Notes: generated by a model not told the origin, from the letters alone. 64,000 nt of DNA from Populus alba (GCF_005239225.2 NC_133293.1:6448001-6512000); one strand, 5' to 3'. Counted from the first letter of the stretch, positions 40,100 through 53,305 are shown. Numbers and translations: made by a program.

Positions 40100-40769
40100 T
40101 TATAGGTTAAATAGTTCAAATAATAATATTTTATTTTTTAAAAAATAAAATCGTATTTCACACTAGAATTTTAATTAGATTAAATTTTATTCGATTTGAA
40201 TCTAAATCAAGTTTTAGATTAATAAATTATCGAATTAACTCAAATCAGGTTTACATGTTTGTAGTCTAGATGAATATTCACATGACATTAATTATATTTG
40301 TTTGTATTAGAAAAAAGAACAGAAAAGTATATATATATATATATAAAAAGGAAAACAGAGATGGTGGTAGTTGCTACTTGCTATAATGCTTATGTTTAGT
40401 GCATCGGCACCATGCCCGACAAACACGAAGATTCAAATCTTCGACGATCCTATGGAAGTAGGCTATGATCCCATCAATAGAAAAAGAAAAAGAAAAATGA
40501 AAAAAAAGAAGAGCAACCATCTTTTGTTTCCCATTGATGAGTTTGCCTTCCAACCTCAGGTGTCCATATCCATGGAGACGTTTAAGATGAGACATGGTAA
40601 CCAAAATAAAATTTTCATTTCTCCCTTGTTTTAAGTTATAGTGATAATGATAATTCAGATTAGTTTTCATATATTGAGATTAATTTTTTCTTTAATTGGT
40701 GTTTAAATATTTTTTTTAATATTTTACTGGTGCATTAACAAGAAATTAATTTCTTGCATCCTCTCACTT
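40100..40769. other. Intergenic DNA upstream of the SOUL gene
   Basis: AT-rich and repeat-like to 40345, with a short (AT)n run at about 40329-40345. A more complex stretch (40370-40640) has an 18-bp perfect palindrome CGAAGATTCAAATCTTCG at 40426-40443 and an open frame ending in lysine-rich low-complexity sequence. I do not recognise a protein. Confidence 0.4.
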
Positions 40770-41036
40770 ATGACTAAAAAAAAATGAAAAAGTATAATTC
40801 TCAAAATAGTTTTATATTTAATGATGAAATTAAAAAAAAAAACTAAAAATAAATTGGTTATTGAAGAGTTAAATTAAAATAAAATCACAAAATACTATTC
40901 TAATAAATAGTATTTTTATGGTTGTGGCCAAGTAATTTAACCACATCCTTTAATATTTTATTAATAATATAAAACCCTTTAGTATTTTGTTAATAATATA
41001 AAGGTGCTTACCTGAGTACTGTTTAAATCATTTTAC
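40770..41036 (-). pseudogene. Inverted fragment of GWD1 exon 31 end and intron 31
   Basis: Read on the minus strand, 41036-41012 gives AAAATGATTTAAACAG then TACTCAG, directly followed by GTAAGCACCTTTA. In GWD1, 36610-36645 reads the same apart from one base in the exon (CCT to ACT). The match then continues through the intron: AACAAAATACTAAA, the CCATAAAAATACTATTTATT-like block, TAATAACCAAT, and a final TTTTGAGAAT (36827-36836 in the gene). The copy has a small internal duplication. It retains only about eight codons, so it is a non-functional remnant. Confidence 0.75.
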
Positions 41037-42770
41037 TTCAACACAGCACAGAAAGCATAACAAGAATGCATTTTCTTTCAATTAGTGCTAAGAGAGTTGT
41101 CTAGGTCAAGGATTCAGTCAAGGATATTAGGTGAAGAGTAGATTAACAATTCTAGTGCTCTCCGAACTTGAAGTTGAATTTATTTTTTATTAAAAAAAAT
41201 TAGTGTTTTTAAATTATTTTATTATACTATATCAAAAATAAATTTTAAAAAATAAAATAAAAAATATTATTTTGATGCATTTATAAATTAAAAAACACAT
41301 TGAAAGACAATCTCAACTATATTTTTAAACACTACCTTCTTCTCTCTCTTTTCATTTATCTATTTACATTAAATTTATTAAAATGGTGTTATATTTTGAC
41401 TCATAACTTATTCTTTCCTGCTAAACTTGTTTTTCAAATTGTTGTTACTTAAAAAAACTAATTTTATATTTATATTTGAGCCATAGACGCACTTGCACTT
41501 CGAAGCACTAGTGGTTGTTCTTGGCAGCTGCCTCCCCTCTTTTCCTTTTTTTGCACAAAGGAAAACGCCAACACTATCAACAATAAAAGAGCCACAATGC
41601 ATCACTATCGATTTTCGAATCATTCCGATTTAAATACTATATCCCAAAGAATCGATTCTGTATTCTGAAAGAAAACGTCTAGGCGTGTTCTCAATAATCT
41701 CTTGTCAACTTCCTTTTTTTTTTTTTAATTATTAATGTAGTTTTTTTTAATTATTAATGTCGTCGTGTGGACCAATTTGTATATATTTTGATTAATTTTA
41801 CATGTTTCAAAATTAACGATTATATAAGTTTTTAATAACTCTGAAATTTATGAGACTCAAACCGGTAACCTCTAAAAAAACAAACTGAAAATATAGCCAA
41901 TTAAATTATACCCAATAGGGTTAGCTCTTGTAAACTTTAAATTATATTATAGGTTACAATTTGGCAACTCTCCATTTGGATTATTTATACTCATCAAATG
42001 AAAAGTAAAAAATAAAATTAGAACATACACTGCTGATTTGATTAAATGGCTTGAGAATAAGAATTTGAGATTGAAGGAGGTGAAAAAAGAGAGGAGTAAA
42101 TGGGAAGCTAATTATGTGTATTAGGTACACTAAAATTTTAATTAGCACAAGCATAAAAAAGGGTTTAAATGGAAGCCTAAACACGACGTGGGGAATTATG
42201 GCTCTAAAATTGATGGGCTTTTAGCGGACTGGACTCTTGCCCGGGTCCAGATGGCAACAGCGTTATCTACGGTGGGCTTAATTTGGGCCCATGGTCTGTA
42301 AAGGGCCTCCTGTCTTGTCTATGACTCTGTGTCTGGTCATGAGCTGCTTCGTTCAAGTTCTATGTGGAATCATTATGTATAGGGCTGGACCATTATAAGC
42401 GATTGGACTCCAATGCCATTTCAGTTGTTTATAATTTGAACCTGGAAAGAACTCGAAGACGTTATGTGACTTGATCTTTAGCACTATTAGCAACATTAAA
42501 CATGTAATAAAGAAGAAATTATGCAAGCACAGGTGTTAAAATTTTTTATTAACCCGCTTTGCTCGACATGTCAATTAAAAACCGCTCGACCCATCCCCGA
42601 CCTTAATTAATCATATGTCAGAAAAATTCCAACCTAAAATTAACCTGATCGACCCAACAAATCAATTTGCGATCTAGTCAAAATCCAGGTTTGATTTAAA
42701 ACAAAAAAACAAAAACAAAACAACATCACTTTAACATTTTAAAAAATAAAATTAATTTAGGTTAATTACC
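41037..42770. other. Intergenic DNA, no gene seen
   Basis: It includes a MITE-family core at about 41180-41330 (ATCAAAAATAAATTTTAAAA type). There is a GC-richer patch with no coding at 42180-42470, and GACC-rich degenerate repeats at 42540-42680. Open frames are short and unrecognised. Confidence 0.45.
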
Positions 42771-45300
42771 CGCTTGCTCGACCTGCAAACCGGGTTGGGA
42801 AGAGTTTATGCACCCAAGGTAATAAATGAATCAAAACGCACCAACATGGAAATCCTCAAGTGTCTTCCCCATAGCAAGCAATTCTGCAAAGGCTTCCCAT
42901 GGAGATGTACTTTGTCCGAGCAACATCATGATGATACACATGACCATTTTAAGGAGAGATGGACCATAAAAATGATACCTTAAGCAGCATGTTATGCTCA
43001 CATATTAACAAAGTACGAGTTGGTAGCAAATTAACTTGAACATGCATGCTACACCCACCCCCTTAAATCATAGTTTAGGCATTTACATGTCAATCGCTGT
43101 TCTTCGTGTGATTTTTAGCTCGGAAAGCTGCCCATGCTCCCTGGACAAAATGATTGCTTAGCCTCACTGTTCCATGCCTGGAAACCTTTGCCATCCTCTC
43201 TTTCTTCACCTTTCAAAAACCTTTACTATTAAATACTCCTAGGCTACACGCATTCAGAGAAACGATCGCCCAAATGAATCATGTCTTCCTGCTCTGGTGT
43301 GTATACAACTCACTGTACTCGCAGAGGGGGAGATGTATGGAGTTTTGACGTATAAAAAAAAGGATATTGTCCAGTGGTTCTGAGTTCATCATTACCATAA
43401 CCATTCTTTATCATGATATTCTATTCCGTCTCTTCTTTTCATATGGGTCCGAGTGGAATTCTCTTTTTTTTCTTCCACCTTTTGGCTACTGTTCAAAAGC
43501 TAGATGCTTTGATGCTATTCTTTTGTAAGGGATAATGAAACCTATATGCATGAATCGTCAAATACAGGCCCTGATTTCTAACATCATGCGTGTTTATTTT
43601 TATTATTATTTACTTTCTCAAGTCTTTAGTGATCAGGTATACCATTTCATACTTTTTATTTCTGATCAACTTTATACATCGATTAAAATCAAGGTTTTCT
43701 TTTCAAGTTATTTTAAGAACACCGAACAAGTAATTTTTCTTCTTCTAAATACTGATTTCGAAATATAAACTTGGAAAAATAAACCGAAGGAACTATGGTT
43801 CTGATAATGATTGAATGTGAATGTGAAGACCAGCAGATCAGCCCACTCGAAGTGGAATGGAACCTTACATTCTCTTTCACATCTCTTATCTGCTCATCTT
43901 TTTCGAGGTTTCTAGAGTGTGTATATATCCATTGTCATCCAGTCCTAAAAAGCTCACCTTTGTTTCCTTGTGGGGTTTATCGCTCGATCACGCACATGAA
44001 TTTGTCTTGGTCAGACTTTCTCTAAGCCATTAACAATGTCATGTCCTGGTCAACTGGCTTTTGAATATCGCTAGTGCTAGCTAGCCAAATTGCTTGATCG
44101 ACCAAGCTTTTCAGCATTGCACCAGATGACATAAGCCTTCGCAGATTTTTCCAAAACATGTTTTGTTCTCTAAGATTGAAGACGTCCTCAGAATGACCAT
44201 AAATAAGATCAGAAGACTGCAGAGATAAGAGAGATTAAAAGGGATTTTAATTACAAATCATATGTAATTCATGATAGGGACACGATCTGGCTACAGGGGC
44301 TGATCGTCAAGAGAAGCATACGTGTATGGAGGACCTGGTTCTGCCGACAAAAATTCCGGCTACAACCGCGCATGCATCATCATCAGAATTACTGTTCTGA
44401 TGTGACCCATTACATCAGAACAGTGAACAATGTTGACCCATTACAAATCCTCTGATGTGACCTCTCATGTCATTCGACTCATCTTCTAGAGTCAATGCAA
44501 CCATCCAAAACTTTGCTTCCACTCTCAAGTTCAAATTTATCGAAAAAGAAATGTCAATTCGCAACATTCACACTTGTGGCCCTTTCTCTACGGGTGTGGC
44601 CCTCAAGCCATATTAATGGCTTCGAGTAGGAGACACCATGATTACAGATAGGTATGTCGCCAATCACAATTCAATGGTATGGAGTACGCTAAATTAGTGC
44701 CGTTTGGCCCATCTAATAAAAAATCATCTCCAAGTTATCAATGGATCAGAAGGTTGATTAATCACTTGCGTGCTTGGACAAGAAACTTCGGTTAAACTTT
44801 TTAAAAAACAGTAGTGCGCTCCTTGCTTGACATTAGAAACTCCCAGGTGCCTAGGTGAGGACCCGAGGGAAGCAACAATTGACTGAGCTTGTATAAATTT
44901 CAGGTCAATAGTCAAAGCAGCCACACTTCCTAAATTTCCTCAATTTGGTGTTTTTTATTGTCATCTTTTTGCCATACCAACGCGCCAGCCTTTCCTCCTC
45001 TCAAGATGACGAAAAAAGAAAACACTGAATCCCGTACAGGTAGATTCTACCAGGAAGCAGTTTGTCTCTCTGTATCATCAAATACATACTGCTATACAGG
45101 GAGCTGTGAAATTATTAAGGAACGTGAATGGCGAATTTGTGACGAGCAAATGTTTCGAAAAGGAAAAAAAAAAATGTTTTAAGTGCTTTGGCATGTGAAA
45201 AGCCTTCGGTGGCTGTACTTGTTATAGCAGTCTTTACTGTTATATTTACCAGTCTCTCGCTTTAAAATTAACTTGCCCATGCAAATTAACAATATCACGC
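42771..45300. other. Complex intergenic stretch without recognisable gene
   Basis: Base composition is more balanced here than in most intergenic DNA of this window, and homopolymers are fewer. No open frame on either strand gives a known protein. It could contain a long non-coding transcript or a decayed gene. A small perfect hairpin is at 44391-44424. Confidence 0.35.
44391..44424. repeat. Perfect 13-bp inverted repeat with 8-base loop
   Basis: ACTGTTCTGATGT (44391-44403) pairs perfectly with ACATCAGAACAGT (44412-44424) around GACCCATT. A related TCTGATGTGACC follows at 44451. The arms are too short for a plant microRNA precursor. Confidence 0.8.
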
Positions 45301-45308
45301 CTGGTTAA

Positions 45309-45516
45309 GAATCGGGGGGCAAGTTTAAAGAGATAAATTATCAAGAGGGTGTTTGTTTTGTATAAAATATTTTATAAAAAATATAGTTTTTAATTTTATT
45401 TTCTTGTCTCTAGTCTACGTAAACATTTTTAAGAATCGAGGGGCAAGTTTAAAGAAATAAATTATCAAGAGGGTGTTTGTTTTGTATAAAATATTTTATA
45501 AAAAATATATTTTTAA
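45309..45516. repeat. Direct tandem duplication, spacing about 123 bp
   Basis: GAATCGGGGGGCAAGTTTAA at 45310 and GAATCGAGGGGCAAGTTTAA at 45433 each start a run of about 80 bases with the same AGAGGGTGTTTGTTTTGTAT and TAAAATATTTTATAAAAAAT sequence. Only a few bases differ, so this is a fairly young event. Confidence 0.85.
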
Positions 45517-45990
45517 TCTATAAAATTTCATAATTGTATAACATTCTATAGTCAATCTATAAATTTTAGTTCATTTTTCAAAGGAATATATATTTTTAAT
45601 ATATAAATTTCATAGTAAACAATAATCAACATAAAATACAATCTAAACCTTAAAATTACGTTGTCAAGCCAAACAACGTCATGTGCTTGGAGATCGTATC
45701 CTGGTCCGTGGTTGGAAATTCAAAGTTAAGTACTTTCATAAGATGAAAAAATTAAAAGTTAAATTAAATTTTGAACGGATAGAGATTTTATCTATCAAGT
45801 CACGTAGGTTTAATTACGTTAATTTTCATTTAATATTTTAACTCAATCTACCTATCCGACCCGACCAGGTAGGTAGGGTTTGATTATTATAACAACATGC
45901 TTTTATATATGTTCGGTGTAAGCGCATTATGCAAGCTCAACTGCACACCACACGCATGGCCTGGTCATTTGATGACTAGCTAAGCTTGTG

Positions 45991-45991
<1 letters not shown>

Positions 45992-46076
<85 letters not shown>
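45992..46076. repeat. Compound microsatellite (CT)n-(TA)n-(TG)n
   Basis: About 17 CT units are followed by about 20 TA units and a short TG run. The open frame rich in Ser-Leu and Tyr-Ile across it is an artefact of the repeat. Confidence 0.95.
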
Positions 46077-47624
46077 GAGGGGGGGTTTGAAAATTTTTGT
46101 TCACGTTAACATAGTTTTCAGACCTGTCCGGTCTAATGCTTGGATTATCAGAATTATTTTTTTAATCAAAACAATATTATTTTAGTATAAAAAAAATTAA
46201 AAGTCAAAGGTTACAATCAAACTTTTGATTGGGTCACACTAAATTCTTTTTTCCTCTATTTTTTTTTTGAACTCAGGCTTGATTTCCAACTCCGGATCAA
46301 TCAAATTCTAGATCAATCCATCTGACTGAGCTGAATTTCAAAACTATACACATTACATTGCAGGCCGGTCATCTAATTATGAACACCAAAACTTTTTTTT
46401 TGGTTCTCTGTAAAACTTCCCTTGCTTCGAGTTCCCCTCATAAAGGAAATTGCATAATTATCAGCTTGAATGATCACATCAAAGAAAAACTGTTTTGTTT
46501 TGGATTTTATCGATGATGATCTGAAGGATTTTGAACTATATATAACAAGGATAGCCCTTCTACTTCATTGAAGAAATTTATGTGTTAATTTGCACATAAC
46601 TATATATTAAACTAAACTCTTATGAGTAAAATTAATTCTTTTAAAAAAAAAAACAAAAATCCCAATGCTGAAAAATAAATCAAAACAGATAAAAACTATT
46701 TTTTAAAAGAGAAATCTCATTCGAACCTCTAACATGTGATTTGATTATCATAATAAATTAATTAAATGAAAATATTTGATATTTAATTAATAACGAGATA
46801 TATAACATGTTTAAGATTAGATTAAGGTTTTTCCTTTTAAAATTTAAAATTTCTAAGTCTTTGTTTAGAAACACAGTTGAATCATATTTTTTAAAATTAA
46901 AATTAATTTTAATTTTCTGGTCTTAAAAATAATTATTAAAAAATAAAAATAAATATTATTTTAATATATTTTTAAATAAATTTTTTTTAAAATTATAATT
47001 GCTTTCATAATATCAAAAATGCTCTGAATAGTAAAATACAACTTTCAATCTTTCGCTGTCCATGTTAAGTCGAGAATCACTCTGCCTTTTTCGGAAGATT
47101 ATATTTACCAAGTTTTGTCAAAAGAAGAGAGTTGTCTCTCCAGTCATTTGGAGACCACCGTCTGATGCCGCTGCTTTAGTGTTGGGTTGACCATCAATGG
47201 AGCGACAGGATGACAGCTGCTAATGATGTGGCAAGCTTGTAGGGGATCACCGACATTTCTTATGCATCAGGGGACCATGCCTGTCCTAGTTATACTCCAT
47301 CTGCTCCGGGTATATTAGCGATTTTGAGACCATCTCTTTTTCTTTTTTTTTTTTACACAGTAAGAAGTTAACGAATGCTTTTAAGTACTACGCGGTTAAT
47401 GTTTTGGGATAGAGGAAAAAAAAAAAAGAGATAAGAATAATAAAAAAAAAAAAAAAACAAAACTATGTTTGAAGGTGATATATAAGATAAAATGACTATC
47501 TATATTATATTTGGTTATTTTAGTATAAGATAAAATAAAATATAAAAAAGTTTATTTTACTATCAAACTCATATATTAAAAAATAATTATATATTTTTTT
47601 TTATTTTAATTTATATTGAGTGTT
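46077..47624. other. Intergenic DNA with a MITE-family copy
   Basis: From 46862 a TGTTTAGAAACACAGTTG end leads into the AT-rich core typical of the local MITE family, fading near 47040. The rest, including 47040-47340 of more balanced composition, shows no recognisable gene. Confidence 0.4.
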
Positions 47625-48640
47625 AAATTAATGATATTGTAATAACCCTAATTATAAAATCAAGACTAACTCGACGGGTTAACCTCGGATCTAGATTTAT
47701 CCGAGTTTAAAAAAGGAATAAAGAAAGGATTGACTCGACTTGACCTAGTCAAAAACCTAGGTCAACCCAGGATAAAACGTGGTCAAAGACATCCCATTGA
47801 TTTTTTTATGGAAAAAAAAATTCAAAATAAGATTGTTATGATTATTTTAAAAGCAAATTGACTATCCTAGTGGGGTTTTAAAACTATAATAATAATTATT
47901 TGTATCCATACATTGACTTAAATCAACTTGTGTTGACCCTTGAGTTGGGTTTTAATACTATGATAATAACATTTTTTATCCTTACATTCACTCTGAGTTG
48001 ATTCTCCTTCTAATACTGACTCGAGCTTTGTCCTAGTTTTGACCCTAAATCAAGTTTAAAACTATGATGATAACCATATTTTATTTTATGTTAACCCAGG
48101 TTGACATTTCTAACATATGACCCAGGCTTTACCTGAGATCGACCCCCAATTCGAGTTTTTAAAACTATGATAATAACATTTTATTCTTACATTGATTTGG
48201 GTTAACAGTCAGCCTTACTCTTGACCTGGGGCTTGCTCGAGGTCGAACCCCAAATTGGATTTTAAAATTATATAATAATAAATATTTTTATTTTTACATT
48301 AACTCGGGTCAATTAGAGCTCGACTAATGACTCAAGATTTGCCCAAATCAGCCTGAAGTTAGATTTTAAAACTATAATAATAATAATTTTTTATTTTTAC
48401 ATGTTTAATTGAACAATTTTGAAATTAATAGTTTTTTACAATGATATTTTAGGAATAAAAAATAAAAAATATTATCTCTAAAAACATATCCTCTCTACAT
48501 CTCATGTTTTGAAAGTATTGAAATTCACTCCAAAATTATTTTAGAGACAAATTTATTTTTATATCTCTATTTTTATATCTTTAACCAAGTATATTTTATG
48601 TCTTTAGTGTCTTTGTCTCTGTCCATTCTATCTAGAACAA
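47625..48640. repeat. Second full copy of the GTCAA-subrepeat element
   Basis: It shows the same order as 19735-20760: a TGTAATAACCCTAATTATAA lead, a TTGACTCGACTTGACCTAGT stretch, then five or so subrepeats around AAACTATAATAATAATTA and AAACTATGATAATAAC with GACCC words between them. It ends with TTGAACAATTTTGAAATTAA and TTTTTTACAATGATATTTTA. There are no open frames. It is 27 kb from the other copies, which shows dispersal and not only local duplication. Confidence 0.65.
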
Positions 48641-48649
48641 TAATCAAAT

Positions 48650-50345
48650 GTTACCTTAGAAAACTACTATTTTTACTTATAAAGTGCACAATAAAATTAA
48701 CTAATTTAACCTTATATGCAAAAGTACTTTGCTGGAGGGGTGTTTTTAATCTTAACATTTTTATTTGCATGGTAAAAATATTTCTTTGCAATGAGTTTTA
48801 ATTTTTTATTCCTTGGATCTAAGGGTATTTTGGTTATTGTACTTTTTTTTTATTGATTTTTTTTGTTATTGGGTAACAAGAGGGTTAGTTTTTTCTTTAA
48901 ATAAATTAAAAGGATGGTACATTCTAGGCATGCGGTAGTCTCTCTATTATCTTTGGACGGCGTGTGCTAGTTGATTTCGACGACCAAAAATGTCATTCTT
49001 AAGACGTCATTATATTTATCTTGATGTCTCATCCATGTAAAAATAGCGTATGTAGAAAACAAAGCTCTGATTTGACATTTCGTAGCCGTTTTTATTTTTT
49101 TCTTTTTTTTTCCCTCTCTCTCCCTCGATTGTTTCTCCCTACCCTACAATTTCTCAAATCAGCACCTTAGATTGTCTTTGTTTTTCATTTTGTCTCTAAT
49201 CTTTAGGTTGATATTTGTTTTATTTTAAATAACTTATGAAAATCTAAATTTGTTTCAATTTCATCCTCATTTGTTTTTTTTTTTACTTCTATTTGTTTAT
49301 TATTTAGTCCTTGATCTTTTGGTAGATATTTCTTTTATTTGAGATAACTTATAAAACTTAATTTTTTAAAAAAATTTCTTCCTCATTTGATTTTATAAAT
49401 TTGTCTTATTTAGTCTTTATTTTTTAATTGTTATTTATGTCAAATGAGATAATTTATATAGTGTAACTTTTTGACGATTTCACCCTCAATCATTTTTTTT
49501 TCCCTATCAATTTCATTTTTATTTTTTTGTTTTTTTTTTTGCTTTGTTAAAAAATTTTGTTGTGTTTTTTTTACACTTATTTCATTCTTCAACGTTGAGT
49601 TGATTTAGATTTAAGCTTCTTGTTAACCTTATTTTAGAATTTCACATATTCTAGTTGGAAAATTAACCAAACTTAAGGAAGTTCACTATGGGGGTTGACC
49701 TTTTCTTTTTATTATTCTTTTAAGCTAATTTTTTTTTTTTAAGATTTTATTATTTGATATTTAGTTTATTGAGATTAAGCCCTGTGTTATTTTTATATAT
49801 GTTTTCTACATTTTTTTTTTTTTTTTCATTTGGTTGGGTTATCTAGTGGTCTTTTATGTTTTGTTCTTTGTTAGATATATATTTTTTTCAAAATATTTTT
49901 TTAATTAAATAGAATTAATCGATTGGATATAGATAAATACTCACTTCACCGTGTTTTGTTCAAATTTTTTTTACAGGGCATTACTCTAGCAAACCATGAA
50001 GTCTCTTTTGATGTCGTTTTGTATCTTTTTGCAGTGGAGTTTAAACCAACTCAATAAGCTCTTTTTGTTGCAAGCGATGTCCACGGTCAAGTAGCGGTGG
50101 GTCTCCTACGATCTTTTCTTTCTTCTCCTTACATGGTATGATATTGATGATTTATTTTTTATCATTGCCAAGTGTTTTTTTTACGATTCTTTTTCTATTG
50201 TTACCTTTGATTTAAATCAGATTATTAAATTAATTGATCTTATTAGATATAGTCAAGTTAATGACTCAAGCATCGAGTTCTTTTTTATTATTTCAAAACA
50301 TTATTAGCTCGCGGCGTAGCGTGAGTTCCAGTATACAGTATATAC
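48650..50345. repeat. T-rich dispersed repeat, third block
   Basis: From about 49.0 kb the sequence is strongly T-rich and has phrases like those of the other T-rich blocks: ATTTAGTCCTTGATCTTT, and GTTGAGTTGATTTAGATTTA followed by a GGGTTGACC. Near its end CTCGCGGCGTAGCGTGAG (50308-50325) can form a small GC-rich hairpin in otherwise AT-rich DNA, as at Helitron 3' ends. This is weak evidence. No coding. Confidence 0.45.
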
Positions 50346-53300
50346 TAAAAGGAAACACACTTTTACTGTAGAAATAGCATAATTGAAAAATTCTCTAATT
50401 TTTTCACCATAGCGGTGGCAAATCTGGTTTTTGTTTTTTTTTTTCTAAAAAAAAAAACAAGTTTTTGTTATATTATTTTTTCTCTTTATACTTTGTAATT
50501 TTATCATTTTACACTTGACCTATTCATCATTATTTTTTTTCTTATCTTTATTGTTTTGTAATATTTCTTTAGTTTTTCCCTTTTTTTTCTTCACATTGTT
50601 TTTTTGGAAAAAAAAAATGTTATTTTTTATTCTTTACACTTGAAAATATTTATCACTCTACACTTAACATATTTATACAATTCTTTTTTGTTTTTATCTT
50701 CATTCTCTTGTAATTTTTTCTTTTTTTTCCTTACACTTTTTGTTTTTTTTTTTAAATTCTTTATACAAAGACAAAGAAAATAGTATTTCAATATAACAAT
50801 TGTAACATTATTCTATTTTTCTATGTACTACATGTAAAAAATAAACTTGAGATGTTACATATATTTATTAGCGTATATAATCTTTATTATATTTTATTTG
50901 TAAACATAATTTTTTTTTATTCACAATTATATTTTTTACTCGCTGTTAAAAAAAATATCAATAACATCCTACATATTAATTTATTTGTGTTAGAAAAAAA
51001 AAATTATTTGATCTATAACTAGGTGAGTCAAATAAATGTGTTAATATTTATTTGTATTTATCAACATAAATAGTTCTTAATTTAATTTAATTAAATATAT
51101 ATAAACCTTTTTATTTATAATTATAAATTTTATTATAACAAACATATTTGATTTTTGTTTTCAAAATGTATTACATGATCTACAATGAAGAGTGAGATTA
51201 AATAAGAGTATGGACTATTTTACGACTGTCTTACATCAATTTTGATATAATAATTTGTTTAAATAAAATATTATTTAGTAGAGTAATAATTCTACCCTAT
51301 AAATCCTAAATCCGCCCCTAATGACAGCTAAAAAAATCATTAGAAAGAGGAAAGATTGAGGTTTACGAGAAAATAAATAAATAAATTGGTGGGACTAAGC
51401 ACCAATAGGTCGCAATGATTCGGTTTCAGTCTTAAAATAAATCACTAATTATCTTTCATATAGAACTACGTCCTAATCTCCAAATTCTTGTCTCCGGTAG
51501 TACGTCTTGGCTTAATTCAAGTATAATTAATAATCCACTACCACTCGAACATCACAAGCCACACTCATTATAAGATGCTCTGTTCACAGCTTTCAAATCC
51601 AATATCGATATCCCTCGTTCGGCACTGTTGTTCTGCCATGTTTTTATTTGCTTTCCAGAAGATGCTCATTATTTTTTTAAAAATTTTTTTTTTTTTATGT
51701 TTTTAGATTATTTTATGTATTAATATGAAAAATAAATTTTAAAAAAATAAAAATATATATTATTTTAATATATTTTACTATTTGTTGAAATAAATTGATT
51801 TGAGTCTTTCAAATAACTTTCTAAGTTAACTATCCCCACTAACAACTGAATGATATTAAAATTCTGTTTGCTTTTGAAATTGAAAAGTGTTGATGTAAAA
51901 ATTAATTGGTATGATTGCATAAACAAATAAGGATTAACAAAGTTAATTGGAGTTGGAGAAACTTGATAAGTCATTTAAGGATTAACAAAGTTAATTGGAG
52001 TTGAAAACTCTGAGAATGTCTCTAGAACTTCTAAGGCTCTCACAATTTAAACGTTATATAGATAGATTGTTATAATTAATTAAAATGAAGTAAATGTGAT
52101 AATTTAATTAAGGAAGATAAAGTATGAAGTGATTAGATAAATTATGTAGAACTGTTTATATAGTACACATATGCATGAACACACGCCCTACTTCATGTTA
52201 CTTGGCATTGAAGGCATCCCTCGATCGGAACAGAGAAAATTGGTGACATGTTTTTAATCTATTATAATGTTTGTAATAAGTTGTTAATAGTTGAAATAAA
52301 ATTTAGAACTATTTAGTGTGAGATTTATGACATGCTTGATTGTTTTTTAAAATAATTTTCATGCTGAAATATATTAAAATAATATATATATTTTTTATTT
52401 TTTAAAAATTTACTTTTAAAATTAGCGCATCAAAATAATCTTAAAATATATATATATATAAAATTTATTTTTAATAAAAAAATTTAAATTTTTTAAAAAT
52501 ACAATTTGCAACCAAGTGTTTCCAAACAGATTCTTAAGCTAAAGAAAGTCGAATAAAGTGAATTCACTAAAACTCAATCTATTTCATGAAAGGAAGCTGC
52601 TAGGTCACAACCACTAAATCATGCCTAGTTGTGTATTTAGCTAGGGTTTCATCTTTTTGATTACCATCGAAAGGATGATTCGGGTTGTAGGAAAATTTAT
52701 TCAAGGTGAGATTTTATTCACGAGGTTTGAGTAAATTTAAGCATGCGATTTGATAAAATGGTGTATTATATTTTTTTAATTAAAAATATATTAAAATGAT
52801 ATTTTTTAATTTATTTTTAAATGATTAATATCAGTATATTAAAATTATTAAAAATTATCAATTAATATTCTTTTAGACGGAAAACAATTTAGAAAGTAAG
52901 AACTATCATAAATATATTTTATATTTTTAAATTTTCTAGTCTGTTAAGTAACGGAAATGAATTAAATTGGAGTATCGTAAAAACAGAGTTGCTGACACAA
53001 AGAACATCTAGGGAAGTGAGAAAGAGAAACACATCAAAGCAAAGAACCTTGGAAACGCAGAATCAAGTGTAATTTTTATAATTTGAAGTGAGAAAGGGAA
53101 GGATCTATCCTCAAAACCAAAGTAAAGAATAACAGAACTCAGTAACCCCTATAAAATTAACACAAAAGCTAAAGTTTCAGTACTTGTATGGGAGGCTGGA
53201 AACATACCCTCCCCCTCTCTCCTTTCCAATTTAGTACTGCTATATTTTTTTTAAAAAAAAGAAAAAGAAAAAGAAAAAACTAAGCGTGATTTCATCACTG
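50346..53300. other. AT-rich intergenic DNA with direct repeats and MITE-family fragments
   Basis: No gene seen. AAGGATTAACAAAGTTAATT plus GGAGTTG occurs twice, at about 51930 and 51978. A MITE-family copy ends at about 52530 with TTGCAACCAAGTGTTTCCAA, and further cores lie at 51660-51780 and 52760-52860. The last 300 bases lead into the neprosin promoter. Confidence 0.45.
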
Positions 53301-53305
53301 CCCAG

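Noticed and set aside
40426..40443. 18-bp perfect palindrome
   Set aside because: A single short palindrome with no loop or context is not enough for a functional claim.
42774..44025. Several 60-77-codon plus-strand frames
   Set aside because: None resembles a known protein; they are in different frames without splice signals linking them.
44391..44424. Hairpin considered as a microRNA precursor
   Set aside because: The 13-bp stem is shorter than a mature plant miRNA duplex, and I saw no match to a known family.
45988..46185. Open frame with Ser-Leu and Tyr-Ile runs
   Set aside because: Translation of the (CT)n-(TA)n microsatellite.
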